Source: Mycobacterium colombiense (GTDB taxonomy: Bacteria > Actinomycetota > Actinomycetes > Mycobacteriales > Mycobacteriaceae). From it: DNA of 64,000 bases. A program made the translations under genes and the position numbers. Below the pieces are notes generated by a model. The model searched no databases. It was not told the origin of the DNA and was given only the letters and a program-made list of their open reading frames with translations. Within the stretch, counting starts at the first letter, position 1; every line of letters begins with the position of its first letter. Below are positions 48,901 through 57,370 of the stretch, in pieces. The DNA is taken from positions 1 through 64,000 of the forward strand of contig NZ_LZSX01000062.1 of assembly GCF_001665835.1 (NCBI RefSeq), written 5' to 3'.

Positions 48901-49119
48901 AGTTAGTCGCGCGGCACACCGGAATCGGCAGCCGCTCGGCCGGTCTTGCGTATGACGCGGGGGCGGGCGGCGATGTCGATTCGCCGGCAACCGACGACGG
49001 CGGCGCTGACCGCCCGTTTGGTGGCCGCCGGGGCCGGCAAGCCTTGAGGCGATGGGTAGCGGTAACCGAATAACCGTTCGTCGTTGAGCGTTAGCACGTG
49101 TTGTTTAAGGGGGTTGCCC
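48901..49119. other. intergenic region upstream of lipN
   Basis: About 220 nt between the pseudogene and lipN. No gene is supported. TAAGGGGG at 49106-49113 is the probable ribosome binding site of lipN. Confidence 0.4.
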
Positions 49120-50238
49120 ATGACCAGGCCTCTGTCTGGCGCACCGGAGCTCGAGTTCGGAGCCGACCGCGCCTCGCTGCCGCTGGTCAGTCGCATCCAG
49201 GGCGCCGTCACCAGCGTCGGGGCCAAGGTCATCCCGTGGATCCCGACCGCCATCAGACGAGGGCTGGTCCGCGGCCGTTCGGTCATCATCGACGGCAACA
49301 CGCTGGATCCGACGTTGCAGCTGATGCTGTCGGGCCTGCGCGCCGTCGGCATCGACGGGCTGGTGGTGGACGACGACCCGCAGGCGTCGCGCGCGCAGAT
49401 GCGCGAGTCGACCGTCGGATTCGCCGGTCCGCAGATCCACGTCGACGTGGACGAGCTGTCGCTGCCCGGCCCGGCCGGCGACATCCCGGCCCGCCACTAC
49501 CGTCCGGCGGGCGGCGAGGCGGCGCCGCTGCTGGTCTTCTATCACGGCGGGGGCTGGTCGATCGGCGACCTGGACACCCACGACGCCCTGTGCCGGCTGA
49601 CTTGCCGCGACGCCGGCATCCACGTGTTGTCGATCGCCTACCGGCTGGCCCCCGAGCACCCGGCACCGGCCGCGATCGAGGACGCCTACGCGGCCTTCAC
49701 CTGGGCCTACCGGCACGCCGAAGAGCTGGGCGGGACCCCGGGGCGGGTCGCGGTCGGCGGCGACAGCGCCGGCGGCAACCTGGCCGCCGTCGTCAGCCAG
49801 ATGGCGCGCGACGAGGGCGCCCCGGCACCGGTGCTGCAGTGGCTGATCTATCCGCGCACCGACTTCACCGCGCAGAACCGGTCGCTGACCCTGTTCTCGC
49901 GCGGCTTCGTGCTGACCAAGCGGGACATCGACTGGTTCGAATCGCAGTATCTGCGGCGTTCGGAGCTCGACCGCACCGATCCGCGGGTATCCCCGGCGCT
50001 GGCCGAATCGCTGACCGGCCTGGCTCCCGCGCTGATCGCGGTCGCAGGCTTCGATCCGCTGCGCGACGAGGGCGAGAGCTACGCCGAGGCGCTGCGGGCC
50101 GCCGGGGTCGCGGTGGACCTGCGGTACCTGGGTTCGCTGACCCATGGCTTCGCCAATCTCTTCCAGCTGGGCGGCGACAGCATGGTCGCGACCAGCGAGC
50201 TGATTTCGGCCCTGCGCGCACACCTGAGCCGGGTCTGA
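49120..50238 (+). CDS. lipN: HSL-family esterase/lipase LipN
   Basis: A 372-residue alpha/beta hydrolase of the hormone-sensitive-lipase group. The oxyanion motif HGGGWSIGDLDTHDA is near residue 143, the nucleophile in GDSAGGNLAAV near 214, the acid in GFDPLRDEGESYAEALRAAG near 309 and the His in LTHGFANLF near 341. The M. tuberculosis LipN hydrolyses short-chain esters. The ATG at 49120 follows TAAGGGGG by 6 nt; an upstream GTG/ATG frame is less likely. Same direction as the DsbA-like gene 101 nt downstream. Confidence 0.93.
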   Translation: MTRPLSGAPELEFGADRASLPLVSRIQGAVTSVGAKVIPWIPTAIRRGLVRGRSVIIDGNTLDPTLQLMLSGLRAVGIDGLVVDDDPQASRAQMRESTVGFAGPQIHVDVDELSLPGPAGDIPARHYRPAGGEAAPLLVFYHGGGWSIGDLDTHDALCRLTCRDAGIHVLSIAYRLAPEHPAPAAIEDAYAAFTWAYRHAEELGGTPGRVAVGGDSAGGNLAAVVSQMARDEGAPAPVLQWLIYPRTDFTAQNRSLTLFSRGFVLTKRDIDWFESQYLRRSELDRTDPRVSPALAESLTGLAPALIAVAGFDPLRDEGESYAEALRAAGVAVDLRYLGSLTHGFANLFQLGGDSMVATSELISALRAHLSRV

Positions 50239-50339
50239 TTCCTTGAGCGGCCCGCGCCGGTAATCTAGAGGCGCTTTGTCCGATCGCTTTGTCCGCAACC
50301 GGACAGACCGACAACTCGTACCGAAAGATCAGGGAACCT

Positions 50340-51107
50340 GTGGCCGACAAACCCAAACGTCCCCCGCGATTCGACATGAAGTCGGCCTCCGGCGGTAAGT
50401 CGAGCCGGCTCGTCCAGATCGGCGGCACCGCATTCGTGGTGATCTTCGCGGTCGCGCTCGTCTTCTACATCGTGACGTCGCACCACAAGAAGACCGGCCC
50501 CACCGGCGCGGGCGACACCGTCCGGGTGACGTCGAGCAAGCTGGTCACCCAGCCGGGCAGCAGCAACCCCAAGGCCGTGGTGACGTTCTACGAGGACTTC
50601 CTGTGCCCGGCGTGCGGCAACTTCGAGCGCACCTTCGGCCCGACGGTGTCCAGGCTCATCGACCTCGGCGCCATCGCCGCCGACTACTCCATGGTGTCGA
50701 TCCTCGACAGCTCGCGGAACCAGAACTATTCGTCGCGCGCGGGGGCGGCGGCGCTATGCGTCGCCGACGAATCCCAGGACGCGTTCCGGCGCTTCCACTC
50801 CGCGCTGTTCAGCACCGACATCCAGCCGAGCGAAACCGGCAAGACCTTCCCCGACAACGCGCGGCTGATCGAACTCGCCCGCGAGGCCGGGGCGGCGGGC
50901 AAGGTGCCGGACTGCATCAACAGCGGCAAGTACCTGTCCAAGGTCACCGGCGAAGCGGCGACCGCGCACATCAACGCCACGCCGACCATCAAGATCAACG
51001 GTGACGACTACGACCCGTCGACGCCCGATGCGCTGGTCAACAAGATCAAGGAGATCGTGGGAAACATCCCGGGCATCGACGGCGCGGTCGCGCCGGCATC
51101 CATGTGA
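50340..51107 (+). CDS. DsbA-like thiol oxidoreductase (Rv2969c homologue)
   Basis: A 255-residue membrane-anchored thioredoxin-fold protein. A basic N-terminus is followed by the membrane segment LVQIGGTAFVVIFAVALVFYIV. The extracytoplasmic DsbA domain has active site FYEDFLCPACGNFERTFG (CPAC) near residue 88 and cis-Pro loop NATPTIKING. It makes disulfides in exported proteins. The GTG at 50340 gives the M. tuberculosis length exactly. Its stop overlaps the start of the VKOR gene (GTGA), the partner that reoxidises it. Confidence 0.93.
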   Translation: MADKPKRPPRFDMKSASGGKSSRLVQIGGTAFVVIFAVALVFYIVTSHHKKTGPTGAGDTVRVTSSKLVTQPGSSNPKAVVTFYEDFLCPACGNFERTFGPTVSRLIDLGAIAADYSMVSILDSSRNQNYSSRAGAAALCVADESQDAFRRFHSALFSTDIQPSETGKTFPDNARLIELAREAGAAGKVPDCINSGKYLSKVTGEAATAHINATPTIKINGDDYDPSTPDALVNKIKEIVGNIPGIDGAVAPASM

Positions 51108-51751
51108 CCGGTGCGGTGTCCACAGCAGCTGCCGAATCCACCGGCGACCTGATTCCGGATACGTCGCCGGCGCCGCGAGTGCCGGCGCTCAGCGCCTGGT
51201 GGGTGCTGATCGCCGGCCTGATCGGCCTGGTGGCGTCGATGACGCTGACGGTCGAGAAGATCGACATCCTGGAAAACCCGTCGTACGTGCCGTCCTGCAA
51301 CATCAACCCGATCCTGTCCTGCGGCTCGGTGATGATCACGCCGCAGGCGTCGCTGCTGGGCTTCCCCAACCCGCTGCTGGGCCTGGTGGCTTTCACCGTG
51401 GTGGTCGTCACCGGGCTGCTGGCGCTGACGAAAGTGGCTCTGCCGCAATGGTATTGGGTGGGGTTGACGGTCGGGGTGCTGGTCGGTGCGGTGTTCGTGC
51501 ACTGGCTGATCTTCCAGAGCCTGTATCGCATCAACGCGCTGTGCCCGTACTGCATGGTGGTCTGGGCGGTCACCATGTCGCTGCTGGTGGTGGTCGCCTC
51601 GATCGCCTATCGCCCGGCGCTGGAAGACCGCAAGACCGGCCCGGCGTGGCTGCTCTTCCAATGGCGGTGGTCGATCGCCGCGCTCTGGTTCACCGCGGTG
51701 TTCCTGCTGATCATGGCGCGGTTCTGGGACTACTGGTCGACGCTGCTGTAG
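51104..51751 (+). CDS. vitamin K epoxide reductase family protein
   Basis: A 215-residue integral membrane protein with at least four helices. The loop cysteines are in VPSCNINPILSCGSVM and the CxxC active site in LCPYCMVVWAVTMSLLVVVA. In mycobacteria VKOR passes electrons from the DsbA-like partner to quinone, the equivalent of DsbB. The GTG start is coupled to the preceding gene. In M. tuberculosis pca follows; here rsmD follows after 10 nt. Confidence 0.94.
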   Translation: MTGAVSTAAAESTGDLIPDTSPAPRVPALSAWWVLIAGLIGLVASMTLTVEKIDILENPSYVPSCNINPILSCGSVMITPQASLLGFPNPLLGLVAFTVVVVTGLLALTKVALPQWYWVGLTVGVLVGAVFVHWLIFQSLYRINALCPYCMVVWAVTMSLLVVVASIAYRPALEDRKTGPAWLLFQWRWSIAALWFTAVFLLIMARFWDYWSTLL

Positions 51752-51761
51752 GTAGCTGCAG

Positions 51762-52316
51762 GTGACCCGGATCATTGGCGGCGCCGCGGGGGGCCGTCGC
51801 ATCGCGGTCCCGCCGCGCGGCACCAGGCCCACCACCGACCGGGTCCGCGAGTCGCTCTTCAACATCCTGACCGCGCGCCTGGAGCTGACCGGGCTCAGCG
51901 TGCTGGATCTCTACGCCGGCTCGGGCGCACTGGGATTGGAGGCGCTTTCCCGCGGCGCCGCCGCCGCGCTCTTCGTGGAGTCCGACCCGCGCACCGCATC
52001 CGTCATCGCGCGCAACATCGAAACCCTAGGCCTGCCCGGCGCGACGCTGCGCCGGGGAGCCGTGGCGACCGTGCTGGCGGCCGGGACCGCGGCCGCATTC
52101 GATCTGGTGCTGGCCGACCCGCCGTACGACGTCGACGCCGCCGAGGTCGAGTCCGTGCTGGCCGCGTTGCCCGCGCACGGCTGGGTGCACCGGGGCAGCG
52201 TCGCGGTGCTGGAGCGGGCGGCCGGCGGCGCGCCGCTGAATTGGCCGGCCGGTTGGTCCGTGTGGCCGCAACGTGTTTACGGCGACACCCGTCTGGAGCT
52301 GGCCGAGCGTCAGTGA
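51762..52316 (+). CDS. rsmD: 16S rRNA (guanine966-N2)-methyltransferase
   Basis: A 184-residue SAM-dependent methyltransferase. [20 protein letters not shown] is the N-terminal signature, [14 protein letters not shown] follows, the SAM loop is [19 protein letters not shown] near residue 46, and the catalytic motif is LADPPYD near 114. The start is a GTG at 51762. It is followed by a reverse-oriented MIRU and coaD, a pairing of rsmD and coaD seen across actinobacteria. Confidence 0.94.
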   Translation: MTRIIGGAAGGRRIAVPPRGTRPTTDRVRESLFNILTARLELTGLSVLDLYAGSGALGLEALSRGAAAALFVESDPRTASVIARNIETLGLPGATLRRGAVATVLAAGTAAAFDLVLADPPYDVDAAEVESVLAALPAHGWVHRGSVAVLERAAGGAPLNWPAGWSVWPQRVYGDTRLELAERQ

Positions 52317-52326
52317 GGCGGGCGTG

Positions 52327-52332
52327 TACCGT
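52327..52332 (+). promoter_or_regulatory. -10 box before the coaD upstream ORF
   Basis: TACCGT ends 8 nt before the ATG at 52341, which would make the short ORF leaderless. Confidence 0.4.
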
Positions 52333-52340
52333 CATTCGTC

Positions 52341-52430
52341 ATGGCGCCGCTCCTCAGCATCGCTTCGCTCTGCATCGTCTCGGCGCGCGTCATGGCGAGA
52401 CCACCCCTGCACATCGGAGCGCCCGCATGA
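52341..52430 (+). CDS. 29-codon MIRU-derived ORF coupled to coaD
   Basis: Encodes [20 protein letters not shown] and then PPLHIGAPA. Its ATG lies 8 nt after TACCGT and its TGA overlaps the coaD ATG (ATGA). Most of its body (52344-52379) is the reverse complement of a MIRU, matching the element between serA and leuB. A translated peptide is possible but its main role is more likely to carry ribosomes to coaD, which lacks its own Shine-Dalgarno. Confidence 0.45.
   Translation: MAPLLSIASLCIVSARVMARPPLHIGAPA
52344..52379 (-). repeat. MIRU in reverse orientation upstream of coaD
   Basis: The minus strand reads GACGATGCAGAGCG, AAGCGATG and GAGGAGCGGCGC in order, the MIRU body also present at 16590-16646. 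Here it faces against the flanking genes. Confidence 0.75.
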
Positions 52431-52909
52431 CCGGCGCGGTGTGCCCGGGTTCGTTCGACCCGGTGACGTTGGGCCACATCGACGTCTTCGAGCGCGCGTC
52501 GGCTCAGTTCGACGAGGTGGTGGTGGCGATCCTCACCAACCCCGCCAAAAAGGGCATGTTCGATCTGGACGAACGGATCGCGATGATCAACGAATCGACG
52601 ACGCACCTGCCCAACCTGCGGGTGGAAGCCGGGCAGGGCCTGGTGGTGGATTTCGCTCGGTCGCGCGGCATGACCGCCATCGTCAAGGGGCTGCGCACCG
52701 GCACCGACTTCGAATACGAGCTGCAGATGGCGCAGATGAACAAGCATGTCGCGGGCGTGGACACCTTTTTCGTCGCCACCGCCCCGCGCTATTCGTTCGT
52801 GTCGTCCTCGCTGGCCAAAGAGGTCGCGATGCTCGGCGGTGACGTGTCGGAACTGCTGCCCGAACCGGTCAATCGTCGCCTGCGCCAAAGGATTTCGGAT
52901 AAGTCCTGA
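52427..52909 (+). CDS. coaD: phosphopantetheine adenylyltransferase
   Basis: A 160-residue nucleotidyltransferase for the penultimate step of coenzyme A synthesis. [20 protein letters not shown] at residues 5-24 holds the (T/H)xGH ATP site; [29 protein letters not shown] near 71 and [20 protein letters not shown] near 122 are the other family blocks. The ATG overlaps the stop of a short MIRU-derived ORF. In M. tuberculosis purU and the permease gene follow; here a ThDP enzyme takes that place. Confidence 0.95.
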   Translation: MTGAVCPGSFDPVTLGHIDVFERASAQFDEVVVAILTNPAKKGMFDLDERIAMINESTTHLPNLRVEAGQGLVVDFARSRGMTAIVKGLRTGTDFEYELQMAQMNKHVAGVDTFFVATAPRYSFVSSSLAKEVAMLGGDVSELLPEPVNRRLRQRISDKS

Positions 52910-53185
52910 CCCGGTTGCCCGCCGCCGAAAGCCATGCGCGGCAATCGGTTTGACGAGGCCGGCGGCGGCCTGAGTAGCCGGGCGTGCAGTGGGTACCCGA
53001 TGGTGTCGAGTTCTCCGTCGATTACCCGTGAGTCCCTCGCAAGGGGCAGTCGACGGGTTCGAGCGCGCCACGGGCAACCCAGTCCACCGGAAAACATCGT
53101 AAACGCCCACGCAGAACGTATGTTGAAGATCTGATCCGGAGGAGGGGTACGCGAGGTCGCCGACGTCGATAGGAGAACGGCAGCC
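52910..53185. other. intergenic region before the ThDP enzyme
   Basis: About 276 nt without a supported gene. GCCGCCG and CGGCGGC inverted arms occur around 52921-52972 and could end coaD transcription. AGGAGA at 53171-53176 is the ribosome binding site of the next gene. Confidence 0.35.
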
Positions 53186-54895
53186 ATGACGGTAGACAAT
53201 CTATTCGACGTACCCGAGGCCGCGGCCGATCTGATCGCGCTGCTCGCCGACGAGGGAGTCACGCACTTCTTCATCAACCCCGGAACAGATTCCGCGCCGA
53301 TCCAGGAGGCGTTGGCGGCGGCGCGCGCCGCCGGCACGCCGAGCCCGCAGGCCGTGTTGTGCGTGCATGAGAGCATCGCCCTGGCGGCGGCCATCGGCCA
53401 CCACATGGCCAGCGGACGCCCGCAGGCGGTCATGGTGCACGTCGACGCCGGGACGCTGAACATGGGCTGCCAGCTGCACAACGCGCAGCGCAACGGAACT
53501 CCGGTGGTGATGTTCGCCGGGCGTACTCCCTACAGCTCGGCGCCGCAGGTGCGCGGTCACCGCGATACGTATATCCATTGGCAGCAGGAGCAACTCGACC
53601 AGCCGGCTGTGGTGCGCAACTACGCCAAGTGGCACATGGAGGTGCCCCGCGGCCGCGAGCTGGCCCCGATCGTGCGTCGGGCGTTCCAGGTCGCCCAATC
53701 CTGCCCGTCCGGTCCCGCCTACGTCATGCTGCCGCGAGAAGCGTTGATGGAGCCCGGCGTCGGTGCGTTGCCGCGCCGGTTGGCGGCGGCCGTACCACCC
53801 GGCCCGGACCCGGGCGCGCTCGGACGGTTGGCGGGAATCCTGGTGGCGGGCAAGCGGGTTGTCATCGTCACGTCCAGGACCGCCGCCGACCCGGGCACCG
53901 CGACCGTGCTGGGCCGCATCGCCGAGCTGCTCGGCGCGCCGGTGATCGATCAGGGCGACCGCGCCAACCTGCCGCCGGGGCATCCGCTGCACGTGGTGGG
54001 CGACTCCGCCCCGCTGGAAAGCGCCGACACCGTGCTGCTGCTCGACTCCGAGGTGCCCTGGGTGCCGTCGGAACTGGCCCCACCCGCGCACGCCCGCGTG
54101 GTGCAGATCGACGGGGATCCGGTCAAACCGAGCATGCCGCTGTGGTCGTATCCGGTCGAGGTCGCGTTGACCGCCGACACCCGCGTGGCCCTGCTGCTGC
54201 TCGAACAGACCCTGTTGAGGCTGGCCACCGACGAGTTGCGGGAGAAGTGGGCCGCACGCCGGCAGGCGGCGGAGGCCGAGACCGCCGAACGCGGCCGCGA
54301 AGCGATCCGCCGGGCCGCCTCCGACCACCCGGCGGATGTCCCCGATGCGATGCTGGCCGCGCTGGGCCGCGGCCTACCCGACGATGCGGTCGTGGTCCAG
54401 GAGGCCGTGACCAACCGGCCGGCCGTGGCGCGGCAGGTGCGCCGGGCGCCCGGGCAGCTGTTCGACACGGGCGCACCGGCTTTGGGCTGGGCGCTCGGCG
54501 GCGCCTTCGGGGTCAAACTCGCCCGGCCGGAGGCGCCCGTCGTCGCCATCTGCGGTGACGGTTCCTTCAACTTCGGCGTGCCCACCGCCGCATTGTGGTC
54601 GGCGCATCGCCACGGTGCGCCGTTCGTGACGGTCGTCTTGAACAACCAGTCTTACCTGGCGTCCAAACTTCCGGTGATGGGGCTGTACCCGGACGGAGTG
54701 TCGGTGCGGGAGAACGACTTCGGCGAAACCCAGCTCGCCCCGGACACCGACTACGCCGCCCTCGCCAAGGCCTGCGGCGGCAGCGGGCGCAGCGTGCACA
54801 CGCCGGCGGAGATGAGCGAGGCCGTCAAGTGGGCGCTCGACGAGGCCGACCAAGGGCGTTGCGTGGTGCTGGACGTGCGGTTGCCACAACCCTGA
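53186..54895 (+). CDS. ThDP-dependent enzyme of the acetolactate-synthase superfamily
   Basis: A 569-residue protein with the three domains of pyruvate-decarboxylase-type enzymes. The N domain has LIALLADEGVTHFFINPGTD and the catalytic Glu in VLCVHESIALAAAIGHHMAS near residue 70. The C domain holds the ThDP/Mg motif, GDGSFNFGVPTAALWSAHRH through VVLNNQSYLASK, near 453. It resembles the uncharacterised thiamine-pyrophosphate-requiring proteins, not IlvB: the ALS FAD segment is lacking, and no regulatory subunit is near. The reaction could be a 2-oxoacid decarboxylation or carboligation. The ATG follows AGGAGA. It ends 6 nt from the convergent permease gene. Confidence 0.82.
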   Translation: MTVDNLFDVPEAAADLIALLADEGVTHFFINPGTDSAPIQEALAAARAAGTPSPQAVLCVHESIALAAAIGHHMASGRPQAVMVHVDAGTLNMGCQLHNAQRNGTPVVMFAGRTPYSSAPQVRGHRDTYIHWQQEQLDQPAVVRNYAKWHMEVPRGRELAPIVRRAFQVAQSCPSGPAYVMLPREALMEPGVGALPRRLAAAVPPGPDPGALGRLAGILVAGKRVVIVTSRTAADPGTATVLGRIAELLGAPVIDQGDRANLPPGHPLHVVGDSAPLESADTVLLLDSEVPWVPSELAPPAHARVVQIDGDPVKPSMPLWSYPVEVALTADTRVALLLLEQTLLRLATDELREKWAARRQAAEAETAERGREAIRRAASDHPADVPDAMLAALGRGLPDDAVVVQEAVTNRPAVARQVRRAPGQLFDTGAPALGWALGGAFGVKLARPEAPVVAICGDGSFNFGVPTAALWSAHRHGAPFVTVVLNNQSYLASKLPVMGLYPDGVSVRENDFGETQLAPDTDYAALAKACGGSGRSVHTPAEMSEAVKWALDEADQGRCVVLDVRLPQP

Positions 54896-54901
54896 CGCCG
54901 G

Positions 54902-56068
54902 TCAGTGGTGATGTTCGGATTCCCCGGCGTCGGGGGAGCCGCCCATCATGCGCACCATCGGCAGACCCCCGGACGTGACGAACCGCGCGACCAGGATGGC
55001 CGCGAGCGCCAGGAACGCGATGTTGAGCCAGGTCGTGTAGTTCCACGAGATGGACGCCTCGATCACCGTCGCGTTGCGCTGCTTGGGAATGAGATGGGTT
55101 GTGCCGAAGATCAATTCGACCAGATATCCGGCGGCCACCATCGCGGCGTAGAAGGTGCCCAGCAGCGTCAGCATCATCTTGGTGCCGTAGTACTTGCGGT
55201 AGATGTTCAGGATCGGAAGGATCAGCAGGTCGGCGTAGATGAACGCGATGACGCCGCCGAAGCTGATGCCACCGTTCCACAGCACCGCGGCCAGTGGGAC
55301 ATTGCCGATGGAGCACACGAAGGACACGATCGCCACGATGGGCCCCACGATCGGTCCCCATATCGCCGAGAGGCCCGGGTGATCGGCCAAAAAGAAGACC
55401 TGCCAGAACTTTTCGGGAACCCAGGCCCCGACGGCGCCCGCGATCAGCAGGCCCAGGACGAGGTCGCGCAGGATCGCCAGCCACTCCATCACGAACACGT
55501 GCGAGACCGAGGTCAGGCCCGCGGGGGAGAACAGCCGTTGCCAGAACGAGCCTTCCCCTTGGATGGACATGTCCATGGCGGCGTGGCCTTCCATCGAGCC
55601 GGAGATTCCCCGCTCGGCCTGCTCGCGGGCGGCGTCGACGAGCCGCGATCGCACGAACAGCCGGAACAACACGGCCAGCACCACGATCATCAGTGGGCCG
55701 CCGACGAACTCGGCGGCGGTGAACTGCCAGCCCATCAGCAGCGCCAGGATGATGCCCAACTCCACCACCAGGTTGGTGGACCCGATTTCGAACGCCATGG
55801 CGGCGGTGAAGTCGGCGCCCTTGCGGAACAGCGATCGCGCCAACGCCACCGCGGCGTACGAGCAGGACGACGACGCCGCACCCAGTCCGGCCGAGACCGC
55901 CAGGGTGCGCGGCCGGTCGTCACCCATCAGCGCCACGATCGTGGAGCGGCGCACCACGGCCTGCACCACCGCCGAGAGGGCGAAGCCCAGGATCAGCGCC
56001 CACAGGATTTCCCACGTCATCGAGCCCGCCAGCGTCAAAGCGTGCCCGACCGCTGATAGCACCGTCAC
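54902..56068 (-). CDS. DUF318/YraQ-type permease, RicR-regulon homologue of Rv2963
   Basis: A 388-residue membrane protein of the ArsP/DUF318 permease family with 8 or more helices. The first half has MTWEILWALILGFALSAVVQ and GLGAASSSCSYAAVALARSL; the second half repeats it with FVCSIGNVPLAAVLWNGGIS. SSCSYA and CSIGN are the conserved cysteine motifs. A cytoplasmic loop contains GHAAMDMSIQGEG. In M. tuberculosis the orthologue belongs to the copper-responsive RicR regulon, and a matching box lies upstream here. The GTG at 56068 with AGGAC just before it fits homologues. The C-terminus ends ESEHHH, a possible metal ligand. Confidence 0.9.
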   Translation of the reverse strand: MTVLSAVGHALTLAGSMTWEILWALILGFALSAVVQAVVRRSTIVALMGDDRPRTLAVSAGLGAASSSCSYAAVALARSLFRKGADFTAAMAFEIGSTNLVVELGIILALLMGWQFTAAEFVGGPLMIVVLAVLFRLFVRSRLVDAAREQAERGISGSMEGHAAMDMSIQGEGSFWQRLFSPAGLTSVSHVFVMEWLAILRDLVLGLLIAGAVGAWVPEKFWQVFFLADHPGLSAIWGPIVGPIVAIVSFVCSIGNVPLAAVLWNGGISFGGVIAFIYADLLILPILNIYRKYYGTKMMLTLLGTFYAAMVAAGYLVELIFGTTHLIPKQRNATVIEASISWNYTTWLNIAFLALAAILVARFVTSGGLPMVRMMGGSPDAGESEHHH

Positions 56069-56122
56069 TGTGTCCTCCCGCGGTTGACCGCTCGTTTCGA
56101 GGGCGGCTACGCCCACCCGTGG

Positions 56123-56143
56123 ACTATACCCCTTGGGGGTATA
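56123..56143 (-). promoter_or_regulatory. RicR/CsoR-type copper box with -10
   Basis: TATACCCCTTGGGGGTATA (56125-56143) is a near-perfect palindrome with arms TATACCCC and GGGGTATA, the form of copper-sensing CsoR/RicR operators. On the minus strand it merges with TATAGT (56128-56123), a good -10 box for the permease gene. Repressor binding would therefore block the promoter directly. Confidence 0.75.
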
Positions 56144-56564
56144 AGTGCTAGGCGAGATGTCGCCGATGCCCCCGTCGCGGCGCGGCGAGACGCGTCGTGC
56201 TTGCCAATGTATGACGGCCGGGAATAGTGCCCCAGCCGGCCGCGGCCTAGAATCGCTGGCAAATAGCCGGGCCCCGGCGCGTCGACGCAACTGCCGGGCC
56301 TGCGCCCACCCGCATCGACGGGACCCGGCAACGAATATGGATGAACCACCCCGCGTGGCCGCCGTGGCCGCGGTAACAGCGTGAACGGGCGCTTCCTGAT
56401 GACACTGACTTCCCACCGCCGGGCCGGAAACACCGGACCAGGGCGTGTTGGGCGTCCCCAGCGGGCAAATACCCGACACACCGGCGTCACCACCGCAGTC
56501 ACAGGGACATCACCAGGCACACTAGTAACAACAGGATCTTTGCAGACGCCAGGAGGGTATGGCC
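56144..56564. other. intergenic region, empty PDIM/PGL site
   Basis: About 420 nt between the permease promoter and sepIVA, with no supported gene. In M. tuberculosis the genes from tesA to Rv2962c (PDIM and phenolic glycolipid synthesis) lie exactly here. I see no remnant of them. AGGAGGG at 56551-56557 serves sepIVA. Confidence 0.6.
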
Positions 56565-57302
56565 GTGTATCGAGTCTTTGAGGCGCTGGACGAACTCAGC
56601 GCCATCGTGGAAGAAGCCCGTGGCGTTCCGATGACGGCCGGCTGCGTGGTGCCGCGCGGCGACGTGCTGGAGTTGATCGACGACATCAAGGACGCGATCC
56701 CGGGCGAACTGGACGACGCCCAGGACGTCCTGGACGCGCGCGACTCGATGCTGCAGGACGCCAAGACACACTCCGAGTCCATGGTGTCCTCGGCGACCAC
56801 CGAGTCCGAGTCGATGCTCAACCATGCCCGCTCGGAGGCCGACCGGCTGCTGTCCGACGCCAAGGCGCAGGCCGACCGGATGGTGAGCGAAGCGCGCCAG
56901 CACAGCGAGCGGATGGTCGGCGAGGCCCGCGAAGAGTCGGTGCGCATCGCCACGGCGGCCAAGCGGGAGTACGAGGCCAGCGTCGGCCGCGCCCAGGCCG
57001 AAGCCGACCGGCTGCTCGAAAACGGCAACATCTCCTACGAGAAGGCCGTGCAAGAGGGCATCAAGGAGCAGCAGCGCCTGGTCTCGCAGAACAGCGTGGT
57101 GGAGGCGGCCAACGCCGAGGCCACTCGGCTCATCGACTCGGCGCACGCCGAGGCCGACCGGCTGCGCGGCGAATGCGACATCTACGTCGACAACAAGCTC
57201 GCCGAGTTCGAGGAGTTCCTCAACGGCACCCTGCGGTCGGTGGGGCGCGGTCGTCACCAACTGCGGACGGCGGCCGGGACCCACGACTACGCGGTGCGCT
57301 AG
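56565..57302 (+). CDS. sepIVA: DivIVA-domain septation protein SepIVA
   Basis: A 245-residue coiled-coil protein. The N-terminal DivIVA-like domain is YRVFEALDELSAIVEEARGV with VPRGDVLELIDDIKDAIPGE. Long heptad-rich helices follow (ARSEADRLLSDAKAQADRMV and RQHSERMVGEAREESVRIA), ending in FEEFLNGTLRSVGRGRHQLR. In mycobacteria it acts at the division site and in polar envelope synthesis. The GTG at 56565 is preferred over the ATG at 56559 because AGGAGG lies 8 nt upstream of it and it gives the M. tuberculosis length. Confidence 0.94.
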   Translation: MYRVFEALDELSAIVEEARGVPMTAGCVVPRGDVLELIDDIKDAIPGELDDAQDVLDARDSMLQDAKTHSESMVSSATTESESMLNHARSEADRLLSDAKAQADRMVSEARQHSERMVGEAREESVRIATAAKREYEASVGRAQAEADRLLENGNISYEKAVQEGIKEQQRLVSQNSVVEAANAEATRLIDSAHAEADRLRGECDIYVDNKLAEFEEFLNGTLRSVGRGRHQLRTAAGTHDYAVR

Positions 57303-57357
57303 CACTTCGCGGCTGTTTGCCGGGCGGGCGCGCCCTGGAATTATGCGGTCAGCGCCG

Positions 57358-57363
57358 TAGGAT
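57358..57363 (+). promoter_or_regulatory. -10 box of the DUF177 gene, leaderless
   Basis: TAGGAT ends 7 nt before the ATG at 57371, so a separate leaderless transcript may begin downstream of sepIVA. Confidence 0.5.
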
Positions 57364-57370
57364 TTCCGAT

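Noticed and set aside
52934-53134. 66-codon ORF before the ThDP enzyme gene
   Set aside because: No ribosome site, no recognisable homology, composition like the surrounding spacer.
56107-56520. Minus-strand frame extending the permease N-terminus by more than 130 codons
   Set aside because: It would run through the copper box and promoter; the GTG at 56068 with its ribosome site matches the homologues.
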